Source: Desulfovibrio sp. (lineage in GTDB: Bacteria; Desulfobacterota; Desulfovibrionia; Desulfovibrionales; Desulfovibrionaceae). Taken from it: 50,296 nucleotides of DNA. Position numbers and translations under genes: made by a program. The notes beneath the pieces were generated by a model. That model ran no database searches. It was given only the letters and a program-made list of their open reading frames with translations, and was not told the DNA's origin. Shown here piece by piece: positions 25,250-34,069 of this stretch; the stretch's first letter is position 1; every line of letters starts with the position of its first letter. Location: assembly GCA_017454325.1 (NCBI GenBank), contig JAFTDG010000137.1:1-50296 (forward strand), written 5' to 3'.

Positions 25250-26442
25250 AGTGCAGCGCCAGAGGTGGTCAGATTAAGCAGTGCTGTGGCCGTAAGCTCC
25301 GGGACATGGTGTTGCGGGTCGTCTTCATAGACCATGTCCACATCAACCAGACGCAGGCCCATACGTGTAACAGCTTTTCTCTCTTCAATAGAGAGTCCTC
25401 CTTCGTAACGTCCATGGCGGCTGTCCACAAGTATGGCCTGTAGCAGTTGTTCTGTTGACGCCTGTGGAGCATCCATGCGTAAATAACGCAAGAGCATAGC
25501 AGCCTGTCCAGAAACAGTGAGACCGTGCAGTTCTGCATCCTTGCCACTACTGGGGATGAATATCTTGGGGCAATGTGCTGCTGCTACTGCTTGGCCAACT
25601 CCTTGAGGCAGTAAGTTGGCCAATACACTGGTATAAAAACTTCCCATGGGAAAACAAATAGCCCCGGCTGAGTGCAGATATGTTTCCACGGCCTCGCCCA
25701 GCGGAGGACGGCAAGGGATAAAAGGGAGCGTATCATCCGTAGAGCATTGTCGATCGGGTTCGTGAACAGTGAGAAATAACTGGCGTACTGGGGCGGACAG
25801 CGTTTTGAAATAGTGCTGTCCCACTACTAGGGAACCGTCCTCAAGACGTGCAGCCAGATGCAGGTTTTCGCCTACGATGGGCAGTACCACGCCTCGTGTC
25901 TGCAGCAGACGGCTGAAAAAAGCCAGTACCGGCCCAAACATGCGCCTGTGATGCAGGTAGCCACCCGCCAGCACCAGATTGCCTAAGCAGGCATGAAAAG
26001 GGTCAAAATTGTTCGGCATGCGTTGCAAAAAATATGTCAAATGGAGGCGCAGAGCATCTGCAAACAGGGGCGGCATATCAGACCATACAATATTGCCTGC
26101 ACTTGCCATGCTGCGAAGATGTTGCAGCAGGGGGGCAGGATCGTCCTCCCCCGTATTGTCTGGCAGGCGGGCTGCACAGAATGCAAGCACGGAAGGAGGT
26201 GTCGTGATACTGTCAGCTAGTGCCAGTAGGCGATTGCGCATATCACCCACTGCCGGCATGGCGAAAGCATGCCGCAATGCTGCAGAGCTGCCCCCGGAGT
26301 CAAATGGGGTCACCAGATGGACGGTGTTGTGGGTATGACGGGTAAGTTCTCTGCTCAGGTCGCGTAGAGCCGTGCCGCCAGTGAAAAAGACAATGCGTAC
26401 TCCAAGGGCGGGATTGGGGTAGGGCTGTGTTGCAGAGCTCAT
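25246..26442 (-). CDS. CofD/YvcK (GlmR)-like protein
   Basis: A 398-residue protein of the CofD/YvcK superfamily. The N-terminal VRIVFFTGGTALRDLSRELTRHTHN (residues about 15-39) is the Rossmann-like nucleotide-binding entry. VTPFDSGGSSAALRHAFAMPAVGDMRNRLLAL (about 44-75) is the superfamily's substrate/nucleotide block. MGSFYTSVLANLLPQGVGQAV near 266 resembles the third conserved segment. YvcK proteins bind UDP-sugars and steer carbon toward peptidoglycan; CofD moves lactyl-phosphate in F420 synthesis. No other F420 genes are here. The divergent length may place it in the 'GAK system' CofD-like group found in sulfate reducers. It overlaps the exonuclease gene before it and rluA after it by four bases each. 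Confidence 0.8.
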   Translation of the reverse strand: MSSATQPYPNPALGVRIVFFTGGTALRDLSRELTRHTHNTVHLVTPFDSGGSSAALRHAFAMPAVGDMRNRLLALADSITTPPSVLAFCAARLPDNTGEDDPAPLLQHLRSMASAGNIVWSDMPPLFADALRLHLTYFLQRMPNNFDPFHACLGNLVLAGGYLHHRRMFGPVLAFFSRLLQTRGVVLPIVGENLHLAARLEDGSLVVGQHYFKTLSAPVRQLFLTVHEPDRQCSTDDTLPFIPCRPPLGEAVETYLHSAGAICFPMGSFYTSVLANLLPQGVGQAVAAAHCPKIFIPSSGKDAELHGLTVSGQAAMLLRYLRMDAPQASTEQLLQAILVDSRHGRYEGGLSIEERKAVTRMGLRLVDVDMVYEDDPQHHVPELTATALLNLTTSGAAL

Positions 26443-27086
26443 TGGCCGCCCCAGGCCGTAGAGATTGTATCGGTACGTTCACCGTTTATGAGACCAAGCT
26501 CGCGCATGCGCAGAAAAATACGTCGCCCTATCCAGGCATCTGTGGCTGCATAGGTTACCTGTTTGGGACTCAGTTCTGCAAGTCCCCAGTTAGAACATTG
26601 CGATCCTTTGGAAATACGCCATCCAAACAGATTGGCGGCCAAGGTGCGTAAGCCCTGACTGGGAAGTTTATTGGCGCGCGCCACGCTTCCCAGATCTACA
26701 AGACCTGCTGGTTCAAAGGGGTACAGGCGGGTGAGTTCGCGCATATCATCACGTATGCCCACACCTGTCTTTATCTGGCAGGGGTTGGCAAGAATAGCGG
26801 TGAGGTGCGGTCCAAAGGGCAGATGACCAAGTTGTATCAGATAAACGGCATTTGCTGTGGCCAACTGCACAAGTGCCGGGGCATTACGCTTGCCTTTGTG
26901 AAAGGTGGGGCGTGTTTCAGTGTCAAAGCCCAGAATATCGGTCGAGTACAGATCTGGCTGGGCTAAACCCCATTCCTCTGGTGTGCGGATCAGATGTACT
27001 GGTCCCTCATAATGACAAAGCGGGAGAGCATTGATTTCCTCACTGCTCAGTCGACGGCGTAGAGTGTTCGTATCCATGGCGAGCAC
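26439..27086 (-). CDS. DEDDy-type 3'-5' exonuclease (RNase D-like)
   Basis: A 215-residue protein consisting almost only of the DnaQ-like exonuclease fold. Exo I is in LGFDTETRPTF near residue 53 (Asp and Glu), exo II in GVGIRDDMREL near 109, and exo III in VTYAATDAWIGRRIFL near 178, with the Tyr of the DEDDy class. There is no HRDC domain, unlike RNase D. The substrate (RNA or DNA 3' ends) is not evident. It starts three bases from the mnmE stop and overlaps the CofD-like gene, so it is part of the same operon. An alternative ATG lies nine bases downstream of the first. Confidence 0.88.
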   Translation of the reverse strand: MLAMDTNTLRRRLSSEEINALPLCHYEGPVHLIRTPEEWGLAQPDLYSTDILGFDTETRPTFHKGKRNAPALVQLATANAVYLIQLGHLPFGPHLTAILANPCQIKTGVGIRDDMRELTRLYPFEPAGLVDLGSVARANKLPSQGLRTLAANLFGWRISKGSQCSNWGLAELSPKQVTYAATDAWIGRRIFLRMRELGLINGERTDTISTAWGGQ

Positions 27087-27088
27087 TC

Positions 27089-28501
27089 TTATTTGCCAAT
27101 GCAGAATTGCGCAAAAATATTATTGAGAACTTCAGCTGGGCTGGAACGTCCGGTTATTTCGTCGAGAGCATTCGCTGCCATCTCCAGCCGCACAGCGCAA
27201 CAGTCATACGGTTGCCCGTTGAGAACATCTTTACGCAAGGCCGTAAGTTCCTCGAGCGCAGTTTCCAAGGCCAGGGCCTGCCGCATATTGGGCGCAAGCC
27301 CCTTTTCTGCGGCATCAGCCCCGGCATCAGAAAGCAGGAGCGTACGCAGCATGGACACTAATTCTTCTACATGGGCACCAGAAAGCGCGCTCACAGCACA
27401 GCAAGGGTGTCCGCTTAGCCAGCGGGGTGGAAAGACGGTTGGCATACAAATATCGCATTTATTCCACACGGCAAGCAGTGGCACAGTGCCCACATTCTCC
27501 AAAACTTCCCTAGCTGCGGGATCAGGGCAGGTAAGGGCTGCAGCACCAGCATCTCCCAGGCGTTCTCCGTCCAGAACCAGCAGTACGGCATCTGCCTCGG
27601 ATAATTTTTGACGACTGCGCTCTACACCGAGCTGCTCTACGGCTTCAATGCCCTGCCGCAATCCTGCCGTATCCGTAAGACGTGCAGGCAGGCCATCCAG
27701 TACACAGGGTTCTTCTAAAAAATCACGCGTTGTGCCCGGAATATCTGTAACAAGAGCACGGTTGTGCCCAAGCAGCGCGTTAAGCAGGCTGGACTTGCCC
27801 GCATTGACCGCTCCAGCGAGTACTACAAGGGCACCATGCTGCATGACACATGCACGGCGGCTGCCCGCCAGCAAACGGCGCAGCACATCCATTGTGCTGT
27901 CCAGTGCAGCGCAGAAGTCCGCTGGTTCCAGGACCTCGGTTTCTTCTTCGGGAAAATCCACAGCCAGACACAGGCGGGCGCGCAGACTATCAAGTGTGCG
28001 GCGAAGCTCGCGAGCGCGCTGTCCAAGAAGCCCCTCAAGGCGATTCAGGCTGTATCGAAGTGCCTCGCGTGAAGGTGCGGCAATAAGTTCAGCCACAGCT
28101 TCAGCCTGACTTAAGTCCATACGGCCGTTCATAAAAGCGCGGCGTGAAAATTCGCCACGCTGGGCCTGCCGTGCACCATGCCTCAAGGCACAATCCAAGA
28201 TTGTTTGCACAATCACTGGACCGCCATGGCAGTGGATTTCCGCAGTATCTTCACCGGTGAAGGTACGTGGGGCGGGCATGAATACGGCAAGCACATCGTC
28301 CAGGGCTTCGCCGTTCCAGTCAAGCACACGGCCTCTGTGCAGGTGCCAGGGACGAAAATTTTCGAAATGGGGAGATAGAGGCAAAAACATGCGTGACAGC
28401 ACATCCTTTGCCTGCGGCCCTGAAAGACGCACAATAGCAATGGCACCTTGCCCTTGGGCCGTGGCAATGGCGGCAATAGTGTCTGTATCTGCTGTGTTCA
28501 T
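27089..28501 (-). CDS. mnmE: tRNA modification GTPase MnmE
   Basis: With MnmG it adds the carboxymethylaminomethyl group to U34 of tRNAs. The 470-residue protein has the N-terminal folate-binding domain (TDTIAAIATAQGQGAIAIVRLSG, residues 4-26) and a helical domain. The G domain has G1 GAVNAGKSSLLNALLG near 231, G2 DIPGTTRD near 256, G3 DTAGLR near 277 and G4 NKCD near 346. The C-terminal catalytic CIGK is the last four residues. AAGGGG precedes the ATG. Its place behind jag and yidC is the widespread rpmH-rnpA-yidC-jag-mnmE order. Confidence 0.97.
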   Translation of the reverse strand: MNTADTDTIAAIATAQGQGAIAIVRLSGPQAKDVLSRMFLPLSPHFENFRPWHLHRGRVLDWNGEALDDVLAVFMPAPRTFTGEDTAEIHCHGGPVIVQTILDCALRHGARQAQRGEFSRRAFMNGRMDLSQAEAVAELIAAPSREALRYSLNRLEGLLGQRARELRRTLDSLRARLCLAVDFPEEETEVLEPADFCAALDSTMDVLRRLLAGSRRACVMQHGALVVLAGAVNAGKSSLLNALLGHNRALVTDIPGTTRDFLEEPCVLDGLPARLTDTAGLRQGIEAVEQLGVERSRQKLSEADAVLLVLDGERLGDAGAAALTCPDPAAREVLENVGTVPLLAVWNKCDICMPTVFPPRWLSGHPCCAVSALSGAHVEELVSMLRTLLLSDAGADAAEKGLAPNMRQALALETALEELTALRKDVLNGQPYDCCAVRLEMAANALDEITGRSSPAEVLNNIFAQFCIGK

Positions 28502-28522
28502 CCCCTTGACCTGTGGATAAAA

Positions 28523-29698
28523 CTAGGCCCCATCTTTCTTACGCATAATAACAACGCGTTTCATGGGTCCTTCTCCTGTACTGCGGGTTTGCATATCTGG
28601 TATATCCTGTAGACAGATATGCACAATACGGCGATGGTAGGACGAAAGTGGTCGTGTAGAATACGATCTCCCTGTCTGGCGTACTTTTTCTGCGAGTGAC
28701 AGAGCCATTTCACGCAGTTTGTCATCTTGACGGCGTCTGTATTCGCCCGCATCCAGCTGTACGCGTACAGCTGCATTCATGCCGCGGGAAACGATACGTG
28801 AGACCATATATTGCAGCGAAGCCAGCGTCTGTCCATCCCGACCGATGAGCAAGCCGGAATCCTCGTCACAGGCTATACTTACATTGACGCGCCCATTGCA
28901 AAGCTGCACCTCAATAGGGGTATCGCCATCCATAATGGGACGTATAAGGTGGCGTACAGTATCTTTGACGAGTTCTGTAAGTCGTTTTGAGTCGAGCTGT
29001 TCCAGAGGAGTAGTGGGTAAGCCTTCTCCGGCAGCCTCAAAATCGTCCTCCAGCGCATCAACTATTTCCAGGTGCGAAGGTTGGCCGCCATCAGAAGTGT
29101 GTTCGTCATGGGGCTGGTGGGTATTGTTATTGCTGCGCTCTTCATTGCTGCCTTTGACAGAGGAGGCATTGTACGGAGCACCTCCGGCGCGCATCGACGG
29201 TTTTTCGTTTCCTGTATGGCTTTTGCGCGTTCTTCGCTCGCCCTGTTTCCCTGAAGGTTTTTCTGCTGATTTCTCAATGCGTTTTTCAGGGGCTTCTGCT
29301 ACCTCTGTAGATTTTTCCTCTGGTACAGATTGTATGCTGTCGTTGCCGTTCTGGGGGGAAGACATAGTGTCTTCAACATCTGCGTGCGGTTTTGCTACAG
29401 GCCTTGGCACAGTGGACTGTTTTTTTGCTGCAGGGATATCGTCTGGATCGTCCAATATCAAATCAAGGGGAGAGACACCGCCTTCCCGCTTGCCGAGAAT
29501 GCTTTCCACAGCCTCCCGTAACTGTACACGTCGGGCACGAATTTTGGCCTTGCGTGCGCCCACAATACCAAAAATTCCACTCTTGGCGTCCTGTACAATC
29601 TCAATTTCAAGTTTTTCTCGCGCGGAATTGAAATAACTGCACGCTTCCTCTATGGCTGCATCAAGACTTTTCCCCTTGAATTCCTTAAAATTCTCCAT
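28523..29698 (-). CDS. jag: Jag/KhpB RNA-binding protein (KH-R3H)
   Basis: A 391-residue protein with three regions. The Jag_N domain (FKEFKGKSLDAAIEEACSYFN, residues 4-24, then KSGIFGIVGARKAKI) comes first. A long polar linker (about 95-235) is rich in Glu, Lys, Ser and Asn. The C-terminal KH domain has GLLIGRDGQTLASLQYMVSR near 280, and the R3H domain contains RPLSSYHRRIVHICLQD near 353. KhpB proteins bind RNA and help control cell envelope growth in other bacteria. GAGGAA stands before the ATG. It lies between yidC and mnmE. The linker is long but low-complexity linkers are normal for this family. Confidence 0.94.
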   Translation of the reverse strand: MENFKEFKGKSLDAAIEEACSYFNSAREKLEIEIVQDAKSGIFGIVGARKAKIRARRVQLREAVESILGKREGGVSPLDLILDDPDDIPAAKKQSTVPRPVAKPHADVEDTMSSPQNGNDSIQSVPEEKSTEVAEAPEKRIEKSAEKPSGKQGERRTRKSHTGNEKPSMRAGGAPYNASSVKGSNEERSNNNTHQPHDEHTSDGGQPSHLEIVDALEDDFEAAGEGLPTTPLEQLDSKRLTELVKDTVRHLIRPIMDGDTPIEVQLCNGRVNVSIACDEDSGLLIGRDGQTLASLQYMVSRIVSRGMNAAVRVQLDAGEYRRRQDDKLREMALSLAEKVRQTGRSYSTRPLSSYHRRIVHICLQDIPDMQTRSTGEGPMKRVVIMRKKDGA

Positions 29699-29725
29699 AT
29701 GTTCCTCGTATCACTCACGGCACAG

Positions 29726-31375
29726 CTACTTTGTTGCGGGTGCCGAGATTTTTTTCATCATCATGCGCTGCTGCGCTATGGAAAGAATGTTGTTCACCAG
29801 CCAGTAGACCACTAATCCAGAGGGGAAACCTAGAAACAGCACGGTGAACACGATGGGCAGAAACATCATGATTTTTTGTTGTGTGGGATCTGCTGCGGGC
29901 GGGCTCATTTTCTGCTGTAAAAACATGGTCAAGCCCATAATGATCGGCGTGATGTAGAAAGGATCCCTGCTGGAAAGATCCGCCAACCACAACATATCTG
30001 TACCCGGCAGATACGTGATGAAGGGGGCGTGGCGTAACTCAATGGCTGTGAGCAATGCCTGATACAGCCCGAAAAACACCGGCATCTGGATGAGAATTGG
30101 TACGCATCCGCTGGCAGGGTTCACACCATATGTCTTGTAGAGTGCCATTACTTCCTTGTTTAGCTGTTCCTTGTTGTTGCCGTACTTCTCGCGCAAGGTT
30201 ACCATATGGGGCTGCAGTTTTTTCATCTTTTCCATGGAGGCATAGCTTTTGGCAGTAAGCGGCCAGAAGAGCGCTTTGATGAGTATGGTCAGCAAAATGA
30301 TGGCAATGCCCCAGTTATGCACATAACTGTAAAAAAACTGTAAAAGCCACAGCAGCCCTTTGGCGATCAAATGAAACATACCGAGGTCAATACTGCGTAC
30401 CAACTGGTCGGATACCGCTGATAGCTGTTGTCTGTCCTTGGGACCGAGCCAGTAGGAAACCGTCAGCTCCCGGGTCTGTCCGGGGGCAAGCATGGTTTCA
30501 GGTTCTTCCACGGCAGCTCGGTAGACATTTTTTTGTACGCGTCCCTTGATGGTGACGTCGTCCTTTTCTCCTGGCAGTACCGCTGCTAGGAAGTAGGTGC
30601 TCATGGCGCCGCCCCAGAAAATTTTCCCGTGCGCCTGAACCCCGGATTTCTCCAGCGTGTCTGCGGAGGTTTCTTCTTCCAGACTGCCATCCTTGTCCCA
30701 GGCAATACGCATGGCATCATAGCGGCTATCACCGGCAGTGCCGGCGTCAGAGGCAACAGTATAACTTACCCGTGCACTTCTAGCCTGATCAGAGGTGTTT
30801 TGTACCCGTACTTTTTCTTGAATGAGATACGTGTCGGCACTGAAGGTCAATTCACGCTGCACACGCAGGCCATCAACTTCGCCCACAAGTTTGAGGGTCA
30901 TGTGCCCGTCAGCAGGCACTGTAAGGGTATCTCCTTCTGTTTCCGTTGCCCATTTGCCTGTACTCCAAGAGGGCTGGCTGTTGATGACAAGGCCCAGCGG
31001 GGCCACTGAAGCTGTTCTGTCATCAACTAGATTGATCAGCGGGGAGTCTGGCTCCAGCGTTACCCGGTATTGCGTAAGCTTGAATGAGCGCAGCGTACCT
31101 CCCCCCGTATGGAGAATTGCTTCATAGAGCGGTGACTTCACTGTTACGTCACGGCCTGACGATGGGGTGAACATGGGTATGGCCGCTTGTTCCTTTTCTT
31201 CGGCCTGTTTCGCTGCCTGTTCCTTGGCCGCCTGTTCTTGCGCGGCCTGTTGCTGGGCAATAACAGCAGGATCTGGCTTTTGAACCCATCCCATATACTC
31301 GGCCAAGTAACTCCATCCCATGATCACAACGAGACACAACAGGATGGCAATGATCAAATTTTTTCCGTCTTGCAT
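29726..31375 (-). CDS. yidC: Membrane protein insertase YidC
   Basis: Inserts proteins into the inner membrane, alone or with SecYEG. I start at the ATG at 31375 (MQDGKNLIIAILL, 549 aa); ATG or GTG codons up to 31387 overlap the yidD stop and are alternatives. A first membrane helix (LIIAILLCLVVIMGWSYL) is followed by a large periplasmic beta-sandwich (about 60-330), marking a Gram-negative type YidC. The five-helix insertase core starts at WLLQFFYSYVHNWGIAIILLTILIKALFWPLT near 340. A Gln/Ala/Glu-rich stretch follows the first helix. It is tightly linked to yidD and jag. Confidence 0.96.
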   Translation of the reverse strand: MQDGKNLIIAILLCLVVIMGWSYLAEYMGWVQKPDPAVIAQQQAAQEQAAKEQAAKQAEEKEQAAIPMFTPSSGRDVTVKSPLYEAILHTGGGTLRSFKLTQYRVTLEPDSPLINLVDDRTASVAPLGLVINSQPSWSTGKWATETEGDTLTVPADGHMTLKLVGEVDGLRVQRELTFSADTYLIQEKVRVQNTSDQARSARVSYTVASDAGTAGDSRYDAMRIAWDKDGSLEEETSADTLEKSGVQAHGKIFWGGAMSTYFLAAVLPGEKDDVTIKGRVQKNVYRAAVEEPETMLAPGQTRELTVSYWLGPKDRQQLSAVSDQLVRSIDLGMFHLIAKGLLWLLQFFYSYVHNWGIAIILLTILIKALFWPLTAKSYASMEKMKKLQPHMVTLREKYGNNKEQLNKEVMALYKTYGVNPASGCVPILIQMPVFFGLYQALLTAIELRHAPFITYLPGTDMLWLADLSSRDPFYITPIIMGLTMFLQQKMSPPAADPTQQKIMMFLPIVFTVLFLGFPSGLVVYWLVNNILSIAQQRMMMKKISAPATK

Positions 31376-31383
31376 GAGGGACA

Positions 31384-31647
31384 TCACTCCTGGGACAAAG
31401 GCGGGATTGTATGACTTTGCCTTGGCGGTGGCACGGGATCATACCCCGAACCTCCCCAAGGATGACAGCGGGCAAGACGCAGGAACGTCAGCCAGCCACC
31501 GCGAATAATACCATGGGTCATAATGGCCTCCACCGCATAGGCGGAACATGTGGGTGAGAAGCGGCAGGCCGGAGGCAGCACAGGAGAAATGCACCATTGG
31601 TACAGGCGGATGGGAAACACGCAAAGCAAACGCAACCAGTGCTTCAT
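31384..31647 (-). CDS. yidD: Membrane protein insertion efficiency factor YidD
   Basis: An 87-residue YidD (haemolysin-family) protein with the conserved block [27 protein letters not shown] at about 16-42, including both Cys of the CRFxPTCS motif, then [16 protein letters not shown] near 62-77. It associates with the inner membrane and aids YidC-dependent insertion. It overlaps rnpA by four bases and yidC by a few, so the three are cotranslated. Confidence 0.95.
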   Translation of the reverse strand: MKHWLRLLCVFPIRLYQWCISPVLPPACRFSPTCSAYAVEAIMTHGIIRGGWLTFLRLARCHPWGGSGYDPVPPPRQSHTIPPLSQE

Positions 31648-32036
31648 GACAGGGTATCCAGTGTGGGCCGGGGGGGCCTTTTTTGCACCACATGTCGCAA
31701 AAGAGGTAACAGCTCGGCGGCTACGGTGGAAAACGCAAGCTTTGCTTTGCCGGCATGTCTTTTGGCAACGGCCACTACATCCGCCTCCATGGGCAATTCC
31801 TTTTGGTACAGACGATAAAACTCCCGCAGTAGACGTTTGATACGGTTACGCGTTACAGCATTGCCCACCTTGCGTGAAACAGCCATGCCCACACGAGCGG
31901 GTAATCCCGGACAGGCACCTGAGAACACAAAAACAAGAAAATGTTCAGTGTGGTATCGGATGCCCTGCGTATAACACACTGTAAAATCCGCCTTTCGGCG
32001 GATGCGTAATTGCTTGGGAAGGCTGTTATAACGCAT
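31644..32036 (-). CDS. rnpA: Ribonuclease P protein component
   Basis: The protein partner of RNase P RNA, which trims tRNA 5' leaders. I use the ATG at 32036 ([18 protein letters not shown], 130 aa), since this gives the usual RnpA N-terminus; a GTG 21 bases upstream keeps the frame open. The RNR motif block is present as [28 protein letters not shown], with basic residues well placed. The tail is Pro/Arg-rich. It overlaps yidD. Confidence 0.94.
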   Translation of the reverse strand: MRYNSLPKQLRIRRKADFTVCYTQGIRYHTEHFLVFVFSGACPGLPARVGMAVSRKVGNAVTRNRIKRLLREFYRLYQKELPMEADVVAVAKRHAGKAKLAFSTVAAELLPLLRHVVQKRPPRPTLDTLS

Positions 32037-32126
32037 GGAAAAGTTCTGCAGCGTCACACATATGACACGGCCAGCATAAAATCTGAGGTTGTGCCAGTAC
32101 GCATCAATAATTTACTGCAGAGATTC

Positions 32127-32261
32127 TTAGGCGCTGAGAACCTTACGTCCCTTGGCACGACGGCGTCGCAGGACTGCTCGCCCGCTGGGGGTGGCCATAC
32201 GGGTGCGGAAGCCATGGGTGCGGGCTCTTCTAATTTTACTGGGTTGGTATGTTCTTTTCAT
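32127..32261 (-). CDS. rpmH: 50S ribosomal protein L34
   Basis: A 44-residue, very basic protein starting [20 protein letters not shown] and ending [13 protein letters not shown], a textbook L34. GAGGAG precedes the ATG. It is the first gene of the rpmH-rnpA-yidD-yidC-jag-mnmE operon. No dnaA or DnaA-box cluster is visible upstream, so the replication origin is not here. Confidence 0.97.
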   Translation of the reverse strand: MKRTYQPSKIRRARTHGFRTRMATPSGRAVLRRRRAKGRKVLSA

Positions 32262-32400
32262 GATGTTACTCCTCTATGCATTTCGGAAGGGGGGAACCCC
32301 CAAACCAGTGGCGTGTCGGGCTATGTTGTTGTTAGACCGTTCATCAGCACATGCAACAATGGAACGGTAACGCCCTAACACTACAATAGATGGAACACGT

Positions 32401-32429
32401 TACATACACGCCGGCTCGGCGGGCGTCAA
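32401..32429 (-). promoter_or_regulatory. Candidate sigma70 promoter of rpmH operon
   Basis: On the minus strand TTGACG (32424-32429), a 17-bp GC-rich spacer and TATGTA (32401-32406) lie about 140 bp upstream of rpmH. The spacing is ideal and the -10 box is one base off the strongest forms. Confidence 0.55.
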
Positions 32430-32467
32430 GCTTTGTACACAACCTAGCGCCAACTCCGGAAATGTGG

Positions 32468-32767
32468 TCAGCTCTGACTCGTTTTTTCAAGTATCCCCGT
32501 GAGGTGAATGTTGCCCACGAGGTATCCCAGCCCCTGCCGTTGCACACCAGACGCCAGAATTTTTGTGCCACCAACAGCTATGTCAAAATAGACTCTGTTG
32601 GTCGTAGGTTGGACAACCACATCAATGGCATCAATATCCCGAAATGTCTCCTTCAGCAGTTCCGCTGCCTTTTCGGGACTGTCGGCAGCCAGAAACAGGG
32701 AATAATAACGCCCCTGAAGGTCTGCAAACAAATAATTCTGCCACTGTGGTACAGGGTACGTTTCCAT
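32468..32767 (-). CDS. Hypothetical small protein (99 aa)
   Basis: The protein starts METYPVPQWQNYLF and is soluble, alternating beta and helix (YYSLFLAADSPEKAAELLKETFRDIDAIDVVVQP, residues 21-54). I know no family. No good ribosome-binding site precedes the ATG. It partly overlaps, in another frame, an ORF at 32653-32952 whose N-terminus resembles the C-terminal end of DUF1640/CCDC90-type coiled-coil membrane proteins. Translational coupling to that ORF is one way it could start. Moderate confidence that it is a gene. Confidence 0.5.
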   Translation of the reverse strand: METYPVPQWQNYLFADLQGRYYSLFLAADSPEKAAELLKETFRDIDAIDVVVQPTTNRVYFDIAVGGTKILASGVQRQGLGYLVGNIHLTGILEKTSQS

Positions 32768-32952
32768 TGATAAGTGATTTTGCGCTTCAAAGAGCGCAGA
32801 AGAAAAACGGCATAAAGGCTAATTTGCGCGGTCAATAATGCAACGGACATAGTGGCCTGAGCGAGCCCTGTTCCAACGATCCACTTTATGATTTCGTGTC
32901 TTGTTTTGGCAATCTCAATTATAACGCCACTGACGTCTTGCTTGAGTTCCAT
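32653..32952 (-). pseudogene. DUF1640/CCDC90-like fragment
   Basis: The first 50 residues (MELKQDVSGVIIEIAKTRHEIIKWIVGTG, then AQATMSVALLTAQISLYAVFLL) match the typical end of DUF1640 proteins: a short charged helix, 'IKWIVGTGLAQ' and one membrane helix. The long coiled-coil that should come first is missing, and the following 45 residues do not fit the family. It is probably a truncated copy. It overlaps the next ORF by 115 bases. Confidence 0.5.
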
Positions 32953-33081
32953 ATTGCAATATGTACTATATCTGCACGGCAGCTGTTTGGCAATGCTCAG
33001 GGCATATGTGTCAGTTCAACGATGCATACCGGCTTCTTCAATGTAGCATTTGGTTGCTGCTGAGAAACGATCAGATAGGTA

Positions 33082-33831
33082 TTACTTGGAATCCATAGTT
33101 TTTTCCTGAGTGATTCTCTTTCGCAGGTTGTTAACACGCTTTTCAGAACTCGGATGAGTGGAGAAGAATCCTCCTGCTCCCTTAAGTTTGGCAAGGCAGG
33201 TAAGGGCCGCGTTCTGGTCATAACCGTTATTCTGCAGGAACTGCAGACCGTACTCGTCAGCTTCGAGTTCATCACTCTGTGAGAACTGTGATTTAACCAG
33301 ATTCTCGGCAACATCACCCAGAACGCCGTTTGAGAAGACACCGACTGCCGAATAGATTCCTGCGGCCTGTCGTGCGGCGGCAGTCAGATAGGCATCACGA
33401 TATTTTTGTTTTGCATGGTTATGTGCCACATGCCCTATTTCATGACCAATAACAAAACGGAGCTCATCGTCAGTCATGACATCCATGAGAGCTGAGAAGA
33501 CACGTACTGAGCCATCAGGTGCGGCATTGGCATTGATTTCATTTGTAATATACACCTTATAGGATAGGGGTTTGCCGTTAACGGAAGTCAGATTGGCCAT
33601 AAGCCTGTCCAATCGTTTGGCGTAGTTGCTACCGGCAGGTGCGACATTGTGTGTTTTGTCCTCCCTTTCGCGCAGCTGCATACTTAATGATACCAGTTCG
33701 TCATCGCTGACAGTAGCGGACTTATAGAGGTTTGCCCCCGCACCTACTATGTTCCTTGGATTGATACCTGTCACACAGCCAGAAGAAATCATCAACGCTG
33801 CTAGCAAAATTGATGTTTTAACGAGATTCAT
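33082..33831 (-). CDS. M48-family lipoprotein metalloprotease (LoiP/YggG-like)
   Basis: A 249-residue periplasmic zinc protease. Start set at 33831 (MNLVKTSILLAALMISSGC), with GGAGGG upstream. The signal peptide ends in the lipobox SSGC, so it is a lipoprotein. The catalytic HEIGH is near residue 138 in RFVIGHEIGHVAHNHA, and the third ligand Glu is in SDELEADEYGLQFL near 194. Neighbouring blocks NANAAPDGSVRVFSALMDVM and FFSTHPSSEKRVNNL are classic for the LoiP/BepA group, which degrades misfolded outer-membrane proteins. It is a single-gene unit. The protease domain is complete. Confidence 0.93.
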   Translation of the reverse strand: MNLVKTSILLAALMISSGCVTGINPRNIVGAGANLYKSATVSDDELVSLSMQLREREDKTHNVAPAGSNYAKRLDRLMANLTSVNGKPLSYKVYITNEINANAAPDGSVRVFSALMDVMTDDELRFVIGHEIGHVAHNHAKQKYRDAYLTAAARQAAGIYSAVGVFSNGVLGDVAENLVKSQFSQSDELEADEYGLQFLQNNGYDQNAALTCLAKLKGAGGFFSTHPSSEKRVNNLRKRITQEKTMDSK

Positions 33832-34069
33832 AAGGACCCTCCATATAACTGATACGAGTCGTAATGTCCCTCTGGGATCGTAGTACAAAACAGGCTTAAG
33901 GTCGGCTATATGCAGTGTTTTCTTATTATTTGTAATACAGGATTCCTCGCTATACTCGTCCGCCGCTTATACCCATACCGAATTCAACGTCCATCGCTGG
34001 AATCCTGAACACCTGTGTCTGTGAATTCAACGCCGGCCAGCGGAAAGTCTAAAAATTCGCATTGAAGAA

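Noticed and set aside
28779..29636. 285-codon plus-strand open frame
   Set aside because: Antisense of jag; Ser/Arg-rich low complexity.
32262..32467. Replication origin upstream of rpmH
   Set aside because: No dnaA gene and no cluster of TTATNCACA boxes; only a weak match (TTGTACACA) is present.
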